Source of the DNA: Bacillota bacterium
GTDB lineage: Bacteria > Bacillota > Dehalobacteriia > UBA4068
NCBI GenBank assembly: GCA_017440145.1
Contig: JAFSHU010000110.1
Span: forward strand, 1-43,760
DNA length: 43,760 nucleotides
Reading direction: 5' to 3'
Position 1 is the stretch's first letter. Each line of letters begins with the position of its first letter. The notes beneath the pieces are model-generated. The model had not been told where the DNA came from, made no database searches, and saw only the letters and a list, made by a program, of their open reading frames with translations. This document shows positions 1-7,814 of the stretch, one piece after another. Made by a program: the position numbers and the translations under genes.

Positions 1-314
1 GCATCATCAAAGACGGTGAATACACCGACATGAACGCCATCGCTACCCGCGCACAGTTCGCCTCTATCTTCGCAGCAGCTCTGCCCGCAGAAGCTCTGGC
101 TGCGATCAACGCCGTTGAAGATGGCAAGATCCCGGATGTGAAGATGGCAGACAGCTACGGCGCAGCAGTCTACAAGCTGTACAACGCCGGCATCCTGACC
201 GGTAACGATGCAGTTGGCACCTTCGCTCCCATGAGCAACATCAAACGTAGTGAAGTTGCAGCCATCGTCAACCGCATGATGCATGCAGAAAACAGAAAGA
301 CCGTTGCTCTGTAA
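1..314 (+). CDS. SLH-domain surface protein, C-terminal part (5' end outside window)
   Basis: The reading frame is open from the left edge to TAA at 312-314, so only the last 103 residues are visible. They hold the tail of one S-layer homology (SLH) repeat (TRAQFASIFAAAL) and one complete repeat with the hallmark GILTGNDAVGTFAP and a closing KRSEVAAIVNRM. SLH repeats bind pyruvylated secondary cell-wall polysaccharide and hold S-layer or exoproteins on the surface. Here they sit at the C-terminus. Codons are strongly C-ending (gcc, atc, aac) compared with later genes, as in a highly expressed protein, which would fit an S-layer protein; that is inference. The function of the missing N-terminal part is unknown. 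Confidence 0.85.
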   Translation, partial: IIKDGEYTDMNAIATRAQFASIFAAALPAEALAAINAVEDGKIPDVKMADSYGAAVYKLYNAGILTGNDAVGTFAPMSNIKRSEVAAIVNRMMHAENRKTVAL

Positions 315-353
315 TTGAGCAAGGCTTGATCTGAAAGCTCCATAAAATGAGCT

Positions 354-386
354 AAAGGGCACGGACGAAAGTCCGTGCCCTTTTTG
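354..386 (+). terminator. Intrinsic terminator of the SLH gene
   Basis: A 10-bp perfect stem (357-366 with 371-380) with a GAAA loop is followed by five T. It lies 40 bases after the SLH stop and just before the convergent racemase gene. Confidence 0.9.
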
Positions 387-396
387 CTGCGTTTAT

Positions 397-1482
397 TTAT
401 TCCTGAATAATGAATTTTTCTATTTCATCGCTGGCTGTTGCGAACAGCATGCTTTTGTAGTGCAGCTGAAAATCCAAAACGTCCCCAAGGTGGTAGATAT
501 TTTTGCTATCCTGAATATCTACAATCAAATGGTCGCTGCTGGCTCCCAGAATACGCACGCCGGGATCCATGGGGATCAGCTTGCTTTCATCACCGATATC
601 AGCAACGCCCAAAGCCAGAAGTGCACGTTTTCGGCAGCCGAGATCCTCGTAAAGCGTTTCGCTCCCAAAGGCGTTTCTGGCCTTTTTTCCTATGGGCATG
701 GTGGGCTTTTCGCCGATCTCAATGATTTCGGCCTGGAGAATGAGACCTGTATTGCTCAGCCCTTCCAAAGGGCTTTGCCAGTAATCAATCAAGTCACAGG
801 GCACCGTCAGCGCTTCCCCCAGGCGCAATTGGTTGATTCCTTTTGGCATTCCTCCGTGGATAAGCAGGGGCAGGGAAGAGGTGCTGCCTCCGGAAACCAC
901 CTCCAGCTTACGCCCGATGCGGCTTTCGATCCTAAGCGCATCTTCAGCCAATTCCCCCAGGTTTTCCGGGCCGGGAATGATGGATCCGTAGCAAGTCAGG
1001 TTTGTACCAATTCCCAGCAAATGCAGGTTCGGCAGCTTTTCTGCCTGAAGGGCCAACTGATAGAAGCTTTCTCTGTCCAGCTGCCCCTCTCTCAGGTCCC
1101 CAAGATCCCGCATGAGGATCACCTGGTGTTTGCGTTTCTGCCGGCCGGCTTCTTTATTCAGAGCTTCCAAAACAGCCGGTTCGGAGTTCAGGCTGATATC
1201 CGCAATCTTTACCAGTTCCCCCAGTTCAGAGAGCATAGGAATTCGCAGCATCATGCTTTGGACTTCCGGGAAGAGCTTTTTTGCTTCCACCAGCTGCTTG
1301 AGGCGGGAGCTGCAGAAGCAGCGGTATCCGGCATCGAAAAGCGCCTGCAGGATGACGGGCTGCGCGTTGAAGCCTTTTATGACTGCAACAGGCTCGATGC
1401 CTGCCCGGATACAGGTTTCCCGTAGGATCATAGCATTTTTACGGATTTTTTGTGGATAGATTAATAAACGGGGATATCCCAT
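397..1482 (-). CDS. orr: Ornithine racemase-like PLP enzyme (alanine racemase fold)
   Basis: This 361-residue fold-type III PLP enzyme resembles clostridial ornithine racemase along its whole length. Shared segments include LRIPMLSELGELVKIADIS, DLGDLREG, LTCYG, VSGGSTSS, LRLGEAL, KARNAFG and ILGASSDHLIVD. The PLP lysine should be K36 in VIKGFN. Such enzymes interconvert L- and D-ornithine or related amino acids in the cytoplasm. The start is ATG at 1482, preceded by GGAAAGAGG; the frame stays open upstream to 1626, but that extension looks unlike protein and lacks a Shine-Dalgarno site. No ornithine aminomutase or other ornithine-fermentation gene is in view, so the substrate is not certain. 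It is a stand-alone gene convergent with the SLH gene. Confidence 0.75.
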   Translation of the reverse strand: MGYPRLLIYPQKIRKNAMILRETCIRAGIEPVAVIKGFNAQPVILQALFDAGYRCFCSSRLKQLVEAKKLFPEVQSMMLRIPMLSELGELVKIADISLNSEPAVLEALNKEAGRQKRKHQVILMRDLGDLREGQLDRESFYQLALQAEKLPNLHLLGIGTNLTCYGSIIPGPENLGELAEDALRIESRIGRKLEVVSGGSTSSLPLLIHGGMPKGINQLRLGEALTVPCDLIDYWQSPLEGLSNTGLILQAEIIEIGEKPTMPIGKKARNAFGSETLYEDLGCRKRALLALGVADIGDESKLIPMDPGVRILGASSDHLIVDIQDSKNIYHLGDVLDFQLHYKSMLFATASDEIEKFIIQE

Positions 1483-1845
1483 GCGGTACCTCTTTCCTGG
1501 AATTCCAGCATTACTTTCTTGATGAAAATTTATGCTAGGAAATGAAAATTTTTTATTGCAGCCTAAGATTTCCACATAGAACGCAGGATTCCTCTTCGGT
1601 GAGAATCCTCTTTCCAATGAATCCATTTTTTATTTAAAGCTTCCGGTTCAGGCCATATTCTAAAATAGAAACCGCTTCCTTTTTAATTTTGTACAGGAAC
1701 AGTCTAAAAGAAGCGAAGAAAGGCGAAAAACCCTGGGATTTATTGGCTTCTGCCGGGTTTAGCTGGATTTTCACGAAAGATTCAGGGCAAAAGCCCAGCA
1801 TTCTGCTTGACTTTTCCTCGTTTTCATGGTAAATTACTTACTGAT
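1483..1845. other. 363-base gap between the divergent racemase and tRNA genes
   Basis: No convincing gene is seen here. The segment next to 1482 is A/T-rich and should carry the racemase promoter, but I cannot pick a clear -35/-10 pair. A 7-bp inverted repeat (1585-1591 with 1603-1609) lies in that leader. The right end carries the tRNA promoter described separately. Confidence 0.5.
1807..1835 (+). promoter_or_regulatory. SigA-type promoter of tRNA-Gly
   Basis: TTGACT (1807-1812), a 17-bp spacer and TAAATT (1830-1835) place the start of transcription about 4 bases before the mature tRNA end at 1846. No terminator follows the tRNA, so this promoter may also serve the M23 gene at 1975. Confidence 0.75.
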
Positions 1846-1919
1846 GCGGGTGTAGCTCAATGGCAGAGCGTCGGCTTCCCAAGCCGATAACGTGGGTTCG
1901 ATTCCCATCACCCGCTCCA
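1846..1919 (+). tRNA. tRNA-Gly, anticodon CCC
   Basis: All four arms fold: acceptor GCGGGTG with CACCCGC, a D arm with AGCTCAATGGCAGAGC, anticodon stem TCGGC/GCCGA around loop TTCCCAA, and a T arm with GGTTCGATTCCC. The anticodon CCC is at 1878-1880 and reads GGG. The 3' CCA is encoded (1917-1919). Confidence 0.95.
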
Positions 1920-1974
1920 TTTTATTTTATCTGCTCTGCGAGCACTGGCGGCAGGGTCGACCCCTAAGAAAGGT

Positions 1975-3312
1975 ATGATCAAATTGGTGCAAAATCGACA
2001 TGTACATGAAGCTACATATATCAAAGCACAAAAAAACAAGGAAAAAGCCCATTCTAAGCGTACGCAGCGCATCGTTTCTTCAGTAGTTGTTTTGCTCTGC
2101 TTCGCTTTTTTGGTCATTGGCGGCTTTAACGTGATTTCCGCCACTTCCAATGCCTACGTTTTGGTTGTGGATGGGGAGGAGGTTGCCACTTTAGTCAGTT
2201 GGAATGAGGCTGAAGCTGCAATCACCCAGTGTATGGAGAATCAGTCCCTGGCTTTTTTGGACGAGTATTCTTACGATGTCTCCTATACAAATGATTTGGT
2301 CATTGAAACCATCCCTGCGATCAACGTGGTTTATAACGATGTGGCAGAAGCTGCTGTAATTTTAGGTGATAAGCTTCATTTACAGGCAAATGCTACAGCC
2401 GTGATGATTAATGACCAGAAGGCTTTCTGTGTTGCAAATGAAACGGCGGCTTTGGAAGCAGTTAAAAATGCCAAAAATTATTATGCGGATCCCACGGATC
2501 CGGCTGTATCTTCTGTTTATACCACAGAAAAAATTACACTTACCGGTGTAACGGTGGAGTGCTCTTCCGTATTATCCCTGAACCAGGCCACCAATATGCT
2601 GCTGTTTGGCCAAACGGAGAAGCCGGAGGATCCGAAAGTCGCAGATACCCTGATCACGGTCAATGTAGAGCGTTATGAGGTAGAGACGATTCCTTTGCCT
2701 TATAAAACCATTCGCAACGAAAACAATACTTTGGCGCGCGGTACGGAAGAAATCACTTCTGTCGGCGTGGACGGTCTTCAGGAAGTCACGAATAAGATCA
2801 CCGAGGTGAATGGTGTTCCCCATTCGAATGTTTTCGTCAGCAGTGTTGTGATCGAAGAGGCTGTGGATGAGATTATTGAGGTGGGGACCTATATCACCTA
2901 CGCCAGCCGCGGGCAGAATGGCAGTGGTGAGTATGGCTGGCCCCTTGCAGAAGGAACCGGAACCATTAGCTCCCGCTTTGGTTGGCGATCCATGGGCTGG
3001 CACAGTGGTGTTGATATTGCGGATCCTGTAGGAACAGTGCTTTATGCTGCTGAGGCTGGCACGGTTATTTATGCAGATTATATCAGCGGCGGTTATGGCA
3101 ACCTGGTTACGATTGACCATGGGGACGGTGTGGAAACCCGCTACGCGCATTGTGATGAGTTCCTCGTCGAAGAAGGCGATTATGTGGAGCGTGGTACAGC
3201 CATTGGCACGATTGGCATGACTGGGCGTACCACCGGTCCGCATGTGCATTTTGAGATTCGTTTTGATGATAACCCGGTTGATCCTTTGCTTTACTTAGAC
3301 TATGGTGAGTAA
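1975..3312 (+). CDS. Membrane-anchored M23 endopeptidase with G5 domain
   Basis: The 445-residue protein has a short basic cytoplasmic N-terminus, one membrane segment (about 33-57), an extracytoplasmic region of about 170 residues, a G5 domain (about 229-304) and a C-terminal M23/LytM peptidase (about 332-440). Zinc ligands are visible as H343 and D347 (HSGVD) and H425 (GPHVHFEI), with H392 and H423 as the other active-site histidines, so it should be an active peptidoglycan endopeptidase outside the cell. G5 domains are adhesive and often bind wall polymers. ATG 1975 follows AAGAAAGG. The gene may share the promoter of the upstream tRNA and ends in its own terminator. Confidence 0.9.
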   Translation: MIKLVQNRHVHEATYIKAQKNKEKAHSKRTQRIVSSVVVLLCFAFLVIGGFNVISATSNAYVLVVDGEEVATLVSWNEAEAAITQCMENQSLAFLDEYSYDVSYTNDLVIETIPAINVVYNDVAEAAVILGDKLHLQANATAVMINDQKAFCVANETAALEAVKNAKNYYADPTDPAVSSVYTTEKITLTGVTVECSSVLSLNQATNMLLFGQTEKPEDPKVADTLITVNVERYEVETIPLPYKTIRNENNTLARGTEEITSVGVDGLQEVTNKITEVNGVPHSNVFVSSVVIEEAVDEIIEVGTYITYASRGQNGSGEYGWPLAEGTGTISSRFGWRSMGWHSGVDIADPVGTVLYAAEAGTVIYADYISGGYGNLVTIDHGDGVETRYAHCDEFLVEEGDYVERGTAIGTIGMTGRTTGPHVHFEIRFDDNPVDPLLYLDYGE

Positions 3313-3329
3313 AGTTAACCCGATATTGA

Positions 3330-3359
3330 CCCCGCTCTGTTTTATGAGCGGGGTTTTTT
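3330..3359 (+). terminator. Intrinsic terminator of the M23 gene
   Basis: An 8-bp stem CCCCGCTC/GAGCGGGG (3330-3337 with 3346-3353) is followed by six T, 18 bases after the stop codon. Confidence 0.9.
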
Positions 3360-3370
3360 ATGGCCTTTTC

Positions 3371-3399
3371 TTGCTCTGCCTAAATGTCTGTGCTAGAAT
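3371..3399 (+). promoter_or_regulatory. Promoter of the walJ-htrC-HD genes
   Basis: TTGCTC (3371-3376), a 17-bp spacer and TAGAAT (3394-3399) preceded by TG at -15 (extended -10). It sits between the M23 terminator and ATG 3436. Confidence 0.7.
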
Positions 3400-3435
3400 A
3401 AGTGGGGTTTTGATTACGATTCAGGATGGACTTCT

Positions 3436-4212
3436 ATGAGATTTGCTTCAATTTGTTCCGGCAGCTCCGGGAACTGCATTTACGTTAATGGTGGTAAAAC
3501 GCATATTTTGGTTGATGGCGGCTGCTCTTTGAAGGCCTTAAATGCTGCTTTGGCTCAGTTTTCAGTAACAGAAGGCGGGCTGAAAGCGATTCTGATTACT
3601 CATGAGCACAGCGATCATGTGAATGGCGCAGCCCGAATCGCCAAACGCTTTGGGATTCCGATCTTTGCCAGTGCCCTGACTTGGGAAAAACTGCCTTTTC
3701 GGGAGGACTTTTTGCCTTGGCAGCGGCATACCTTTGAATATGGCATGGAAATCGGCGATCTGGGGCTGGATTTCTTTCGCCTTTCTCATGATGCGGTGCA
3801 GCCCGTAGGCGTTTTATTTGAACATAATGGAAAACGGGTGGCTGTAGCAACGGACACCGGCCTTGTTACCCCCTCTATGTGTAAAATGCTTAGCAATATT
3901 GAGGGTCTTGTTTTTGAGGCAAACCACTGCACGGATTTGCTGCGCTGCGGGCCCTACCCTTATTATTTGAAGCAGCGGATTCTTTCTGCTCATGGGCATT
4001 TATCCAACATACAGTCCGGTATGGCTCTGGCCAGTCTGATAGGAGAACGAACGCAGGCTGTTTTGCTGGCCCACCTGTCTCACATAAACAATCGCCCGGA
4101 GCTGGCCATGGAGCAGGTTTGTAGCCAGCTTTGCGATTGCCCCCACATGGAGCATGTGCAAATATCCGTAGCGCCCAGAAGTACCCCGCACCCCCTGATT
4201 GAAATCTATTGA
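3436..4212 (+). CDS. walJ: WalJ/YycJ-like MBL-fold metallohydrolase
   Basis: This 258-residue cytoplasmic protein is a metallo-beta-lactamase-fold hydrolase. The metal motif is HEHSDH at 56-61, and the start (MRFASICSGSSGNC) is typical of the YycJ/WalJ subfamily. In Bacillus and streptococci WalJ lies near the WalRK cell-wall two-component genes and has been linked to exonuclease activity and to coordination of replication with division. Here walRK are absent, but the following htrC-like gene keeps the Bacillus walJ-htrC order. ATG 3436 has AGGATGG upstream. The exact substrate cannot be read from the sequence. Confidence 0.85.
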   Translation: MRFASICSGSSGNCIYVNGGKTHILVDGGCSLKALNAALAQFSVTEGGLKAILITHEHSDHVNGAARIAKRFGIPIFASALTWEKLPFREDFLPWQRHTFEYGMEIGDLGLDFFRLSHDAVQPVGVLFEHNGKRVAVATDTGLVTPSMCKMLSNIEGLVFEANHCTDLLRCGPYPYYLKQRILSAHGHLSNIQSGMALASLIGERTQAVLLAHLSHINNRPELAMEQVCSQLCDCPHMEHVQISVAPRSTPHPLIEIY

Positions 4213-4232
4213 TCCGGAACAGAGGTGTTATC

Positions 4233-5027
4233 GTGAAAAAAAGAAAAGCATTTACGAAAGCGAAAACTATATTTTTTTCAAAAAAGCTGCTGTATTCGAC
4301 AGCGGCTTTTTTCGTAGTCTTCGGACTTGCCCTCTCCGGGGGGATAGCGGAAATCAGAGCAGAGCTGTCAGCCAGAGAAAGCAAAAATGAACAGGCTTTT
4401 TCTTTTATTCAGGATGTCTTTTCTCAGGCCTCGCCGGCTGTTGCTTATATCAGCTGTGCCAGCCTGCAGAAGGATGAGACCCAGAAAGAAGTTTTGACCC
4501 TGGGCAGTGGTTCCGGCGTAATTATATCGGAGGATGGTTATATTGTTACGAATTATCATGTGATCGCAAATGCCCTGGAAGTAGAGGTGATTTTGGCGGA
4601 TGGCAGGCGCGCAGATGCCGCCATTATAGCAGAAGCTCCTATGGATGATTTGGCTTTGCTGAAAATTGAGCTTGAGGCACTTTCTGTGGCAGTGTTGGGC
4701 GATAGTGAGGAGGTTCGGGTGGGGCAGCTTGTTTTTCCCATTGGGAATCCGGGGGGCGCTCAGTTTTCCCGCTCCATGACAATGGGGGTCATCTCCGGCG
4801 TGGATCGGGAGGTGGAATTGAGCGCAGGGCGCCTGGCGCATCTGCTTCAGACCGATGCCGCCATCAATCCGGGGAACAGCGGCGGGCCTTTGGTGGATTG
4901 CTCCGGATGTGTGATTGGGATCAACAGCATTAAAATTGTGGATCCGGAATTCGAAAGCATGGGCTTCGCTATACCGATCAACCGGGTGGTTGAAATTTTG
5001 CAGCCTATGTGTCCGGCTGCCTTTTGA
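4233..5027 (+). CDS. HtrC-like membrane-anchored serine protease, no PDZ domain
   Basis: This 264-residue S1C protease has a basic N-terminus, one membrane anchor (about 18-37) and a trypsin-like domain facing outward. The triad is H109 (TNYHV), D139 (DDLALLK) and S216 (GNSGG). It stops right after the protease domain, so the PDZ domain usual in HtrA/DegP is missing. GTG 4233 is preferred because AGAGGTG sits in front; an in-frame TTG at 4209 overlaps the end of walJ and lacks a ribosome site. Position after walJ matches Bacillus htrC (yycK). The likely role is quality control of exported or wall proteins; substrates are unknown. Confidence 0.85.
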   Translation: MKKRKAFTKAKTIFFSKKLLYSTAAFFVVFGLALSGGIAEIRAELSARESKNEQAFSFIQDVFSQASPAVAYISCASLQKDETQKEVLTLGSGSGVIISEDGYIVTNYHVIANALEVEVILADGRRADAAIIAEAPMDDLALLKIELEALSVAVLGDSEEVRVGQLVFPIGNPGGAQFSRSMTMGVISGVDREVELSAGRLAHLLQTDAAINPGNSGGPLVDCSGCVIGINSIKIVDPEFESMGFAIPINRVVEILQPMCPAAF

Positions 5028-5070
5028 TTTTGGAAAAAAGCCAAAGCGGGATGCAGGAAAGAGATATATT

Positions 5071-5097
5071 ATGAAGAAATTAGAAATGTTTGGTTGA
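5071..5097 (+). CDS. Possible 8-codon upstream frame (M-K-K-L-E-M-F-G)
   Basis: ATG 5071 follows a fair ribosome site (AGGAAAGAG) and runs eight codons to TGA at 5095-5097. The stop lies two bases before ATG 5100 of the HD-domain gene, which itself lacks a good ribosome site. Translation of this mini-frame could therefore couple to the HD gene. It may equally be chance. Confidence 0.3.
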   Translation: MKKLEMFG

Positions 5098-5099
5098 AA

Positions 5100-5924
5100 A
5101 TGAGAAGGAAATACGGAACGATGAGCCGTTTATTTCGATTATTTTTATATGCATCCCTGGCCATTCTGCTTTGGTTGGCGGATTCTCTGATTATGAGTTT
5201 TCTGGGGCAGACTGCCTTTCCGGAGGCTCTGTGGAGCTCTGTCCCGCCGAATCGGCTTCTCTTTCGTTTGCTGGGCTGCAGCGCTGTTTTGTTGTGCGGC
5301 TTCATGCATGCGATTCGCGGGGAGTTGATCAACCGGCATTATCGCCGCCTGTCTCCCAGTTATCAGCTGCTGCTTTTTGGCGATCGAAACAGCCCTCGGT
5401 CAGCTGTTCGCATGCATTATCATTGCTTGCGGCTTGCTGCCGTGATGCATGTTCGCCCGGCTGACCAGGAGTGCCTGCGCTTGCTGTGCTATTGCCATGA
5501 TATTGGCTTGGTGGGTGTTCCGGATGCGGTGTTGAATAAAACAGAGCCCCTGACACGGGAGGAACAGAATCTTTTGGATACCCATATTGCGCTGGGGGCG
5601 AAGATTGCTTCTAATATTCCGCAGCTGCGCCGGGTGGCCCCGCTGATTCTGGCGCATGAGGAAAATTACGATGGAAGCGGCGCCCGGGCTATGTACGGGA
5701 GAAGCATTCCTTTGACCTGCCGTATTTTTAAGCTGGTGCAGATGTATGATTATTTTACGCACCCCCATGATGGTGGGCGTGTTTTGGATGAGCGGGAGGC
5801 TCTGGATGAATTAAGCTTCTACTGCGGGCATGTTCTGGATCCGGATGTGATGGATGCCTTCCGGCGTTTGATGACCGACCACCGTTTGGCAAACACGGTT
5901 ACGCAGTATATTTTTTCTTCCTGA
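5100..5924 (+). CDS. Membrane protein with divergent HD-GYP-type domain
   Basis: The 274-residue protein has two membrane segments (about 11-35 and 52-72) and a cytoplasmic HD domain (about 100-230). HD133-134 lies in CHDIGLVGVPD, followed by LTREEQ and HEENYDGSG (186-194), the layout of HD-GYP cyclic-di-GMP phosphodiesterases. Several signature positions differ: HDIGK reads HDIGL, the second histidine of HHE is missing, GYP reads GAR, and the later D-x-x-D reads Q-x-x-D. Hydrolase activity is therefore uncertain; it may bind rather than cut a nucleotide. ATG 5100 is the first start; ATG 5121 is an alternative. No GGDEF or sensor domain is attached. Confidence 0.7.
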   Translation: MRRKYGTMSRLFRLFLYASLAILLWLADSLIMSFLGQTAFPEALWSSVPPNRLLFRLLGCSAVLLCGFMHAIRGELINRHYRRLSPSYQLLLFGDRNSPRSAVRMHYHCLRLAAVMHVRPADQECLRLLCYCHDIGLVGVPDAVLNKTEPLTREEQNLLDTHIALGAKIASNIPQLRRVAPLILAHEENYDGSGARAMYGRSIPLTCRIFKLVQMYDYFTHPHDGGRVLDEREALDELSFYCGHVLDPDVMDAFRRLMTDHRLANTVTQYIFSS

Positions 5925-5944
5925 AATCAAAACGATGCGCAAAA

Positions 5945-5986
5945 AAAGCCATCAGTTCGTGGCAATGGGCCCATACTGATGGCTTT
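5945..5986. terminator. Bidirectional intrinsic terminator
   Basis: A 12-bp perfect stem (5945-5956 with 5975-5986) lies between the convergent HD gene and the minus-strand unknown gene. The minus strand reads out into seven T, the plus strand into a broken T tract, so it should work better for the minus-strand gene. Confidence 0.8.
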
Positions 5987-6016
5987 CTCTTTTGGATTTT
6001 GTTCACGTGGGGCATT

Positions 6017-6445
6017 TTATATGTCCCGATGAACGATGCTGTCCTTTTCCAGCTCATGAAGAATGCTTTCTATGTCCTCCCGGGCGTTTTCCGGAGCCTG
6101 CATAATATAGAGCTCAGTGCCGTAATGGCTGCTTTCCATTGTATCACCAAATTGTATTGTAAAGAATGGCGTCATTTTGTTATAGATTTCCCTATCCTGC
6201 GGCTTGGGCAGATCGCAGAGAAAAGAGAGGAACTCCGGGCTGATCCGACCCTGAAAGACTGTGCCATGCTTCCAATCGAAGTCGATTTTTGAGGCAAAAG
6301 AAGAGAGCAACTCCATTTCTGCCAGCTCATCTGACCAGCAATGCACCTGAAACATGTCTCCGATTTTTGCGCAGAGTCGAACCAAATCCCGCCACCAGGT
6401 ATTTGTAGGCTGCCGATTATTTATAAGAATGTGGTAAGAAAACAA
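6017..6445 (-). CDS. Conserved-looking protein of unknown function
   Basis: I do not recognise this 142-residue protein. It looks soluble, with no signal peptide or membrane segment, is acidic toward the C-terminus and has several Trp and His residues (NTWWRDLVRL, HCWSDELAEMELL). The start is probably TTG 6445, about 9 bases after AGAAGG; TTG 6466 and 6451 are alternatives. It is a single gene on the minus strand with its own terminator, divergent from yfbR. Codon use resembles its neighbours, which supports a real gene. Confidence 0.6.
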   Translation of the reverse strand: MFSYHILINNRQPTNTWWRDLVRLCAKIGDMFQVHCWSDELAEMELLSSFASKIDFDWKHGTVFQGRISPEFLSFLCDLPKPQDREIYNKMTPFFTIQFGDTMESSHYGTELYIMQAPENAREDIESILHELEKDSIVHRDI

Positions 6446-6489
6446 TCTCAAACACCTTCTTTCCAAAAAGGCCCCCTTGCCTGCTCGCG

Positions 6490-6518
6490 TTGACAGGGGA
6501 GATAGAAAATAATATAAT
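6490..6518 (+). promoter_or_regulatory. Consensus promoter of yfbR
   Basis: TTGACA (6490-6495), exactly 17 bp, then TATAAT (6513-6518): a perfect sigma-70/SigA promoter. It lies 29 bases before ATG 6547. Confidence 0.9.
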
Positions 6519-6546
6519 TAAAGGTAAGTTTGTATTGGAGGAGCAC

Positions 6547-7125
6547 ATGTATAATTTTTTTGCTTATCTTTCCCGGATGAAATTGATTCGCCGCTGGAGC
6601 CTGATGCGCAGTGTGCAGCCGGAAAACATACAGGAACATAGTCACCAGGTGGCTGTAATCGCTCATGCCCTGGCTGAAATAGATAATTTGCGTTTTGGTG
6701 CCAGTCATAATTGCGGAGAAGTGGTTTTGCTGGCTCTTTACCATGACGTAGGAGAGGTCATCATCGGGGATCTGCCGACACCGGTCAAATATTTTAACCC
6801 GGAAATCAAAGGCAGTTATGGAAAAATCGAGAACATTGCCAAAGAGAAATTGCTCTCCATGCTGCCTGCTGATTTGCGAGCTGTTTATCGGCCATATGTT
6901 TCTGCCGACGAGATGCAGCCTGAGTACCGTTTGGTAAAAGCGGCGGATAAGCTCTCCGCTTACCTGAAGTGCCTGGAGGAGCTAACGGTTGGCAATGGAG
7001 AGTTTCGCTTGGCTGAAAAGACCATTGCAGAGGATTTGAAGCAGTATATGGACATGCCGGCTGTTTGCTGGTTTTGGGAAGAATGCGTTCCCGCTTTCCG
7101 TCAAACCCTGGATGAATTGGGTTAA
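6547..7125 (+). CDS. yfbR: 5'-deoxynucleotidase, YfbR family
   Basis: This 192-residue HD protein matches E. coli YfbR (199 residues) nearly end to end: FFAYLSRMKLIRRW, ENIQEHSHQVA, LYHDVGE, GDLPTPVKYFN, KAADKLSAYLKCLEEL. The metal and catalytic residues H31, H66, D67 and the later D of KAADK are present. The enzyme removes phosphate from deoxyribonucleoside 5'-monophosphates in the cytoplasm and helps balance dNTP pools. ATG 6547 has a strong site (GGAGGAG, 4 bases before the ATG); the upstream open frame overlaps the promoter. Its stop overlaps the stop of the convergent traX-like gene. Confidence 0.95.
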   Translation: MYNFFAYLSRMKLIRRWSLMRSVQPENIQEHSHQVAVIAHALAEIDNLRFGASHNCGEVVLLALYHDVGEVIIGDLPTPVKYFNPEIKGSYGKIENIAKEKLLSMLPADLRAVYRPYVSADEMQPEYRLVKAADKLSAYLKCLEELTVGNGEFRLAEKTIAEDLKQYMDMPAVCWFWEECVPAFRQTLDELG

Positions 7126-7790
7126 AGCAGATATTTCCCAATCAGATACAGTGCAGGAATATGCAGGCAATAGAAGATATAGAAAGACCATTTGTTCCCG
7201 CGTCCTTTTTGCTGATTGTACATGAAGAGCAGAGGAATGGACAGCAGGCAATAGGCTTGGATCCACATGGGCCAGTGGGTGTAAACGTAAAGCCCGGTCA
7301 GCAGCAGCCAGGATAAGATCAGACCGCTGGGCTGCTGGAAAAAAAGATAAGCAGCAAGGATCAAAGCTACTCCGTAGGCGCCGTAATCGATCGGCAAAAG
7401 CTCTGCCAGCGCAAGAAGAACAAAGCTTGGCAGAATGGCCAGGATTCTGCTGGAAAAACGCTTCAGCAGCACCTGGTATACATATATTCCGGAAGCGCCC
7501 AAAAACAGAGTGGCAAAAATATTGATGTGATTCCCCATGCAAAGCTGATAAACAGGCTGATAGCAAAGCGCAAAAATCAGCAGCCGCAGAAGATAAAGGC
7601 CAATATTGCGGCTGTGATAACAGGCGTTTGCCGTCATAAAAGCAAAAATCGGGAAGGCCAGGCGGCCGATCCCGCGCAGAAGCATATTCTGGGGAAAAAG
7701 CAGCACGCCGATATGATCCACCAGCATGAAAATGCAGGCCATCCATTTTAGCTGTGTTGCTGTCAGGGAAAGAATGCTTTTGTTTTTCAT
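7122..7790 (-). CDS. TraX family membrane protein
   Basis: This 222-residue, very hydrophobic protein with about eight membrane segments belongs to the TraX family (N-terminal LTATQLKWMACIFMLVDHIG, then RGIGRLAFPIFAFM). TraX of F plasmid acetylates pilin; chromosomal Firmicute members are membrane acyltransferase-like proteins of unknown substrate. ATG 7790 follows CGGAGG. No conjugation or pilus gene is in view, so a pilin role is unlikely here. The start lies 24 bases from the divergent EamA gene and the stop codon overlaps that of yfbR. Confidence 0.85.
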   Translation of the reverse strand: MKNKSILSLTATQLKWMACIFMLVDHIGVLLFPQNMLLRGIGRLAFPIFAFMTANACYHSRNIGLYLLRLLIFALCYQPVYQLCMGNHINIFATLFLGASGIYVYQVLLKRFSSRILAILPSFVLLALAELLPIDYGAYGVALILAAYLFFQQPSGLILSWLLLTGLYVYTHWPMWIQAYCLLSIPLLFMYNQQKGRGNKWSFYIFYCLHIPALYLIGKYLL

Positions 7791-7814
7791 AGTACCTCCG
7801 AAGGAGAGATTTTT

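Noticed and set aside
460-1425. 321-codon plus-strand frame opposite the racemase gene
   Set aside because: The minus-strand product is a full-length racemase family member; this is its shadow.
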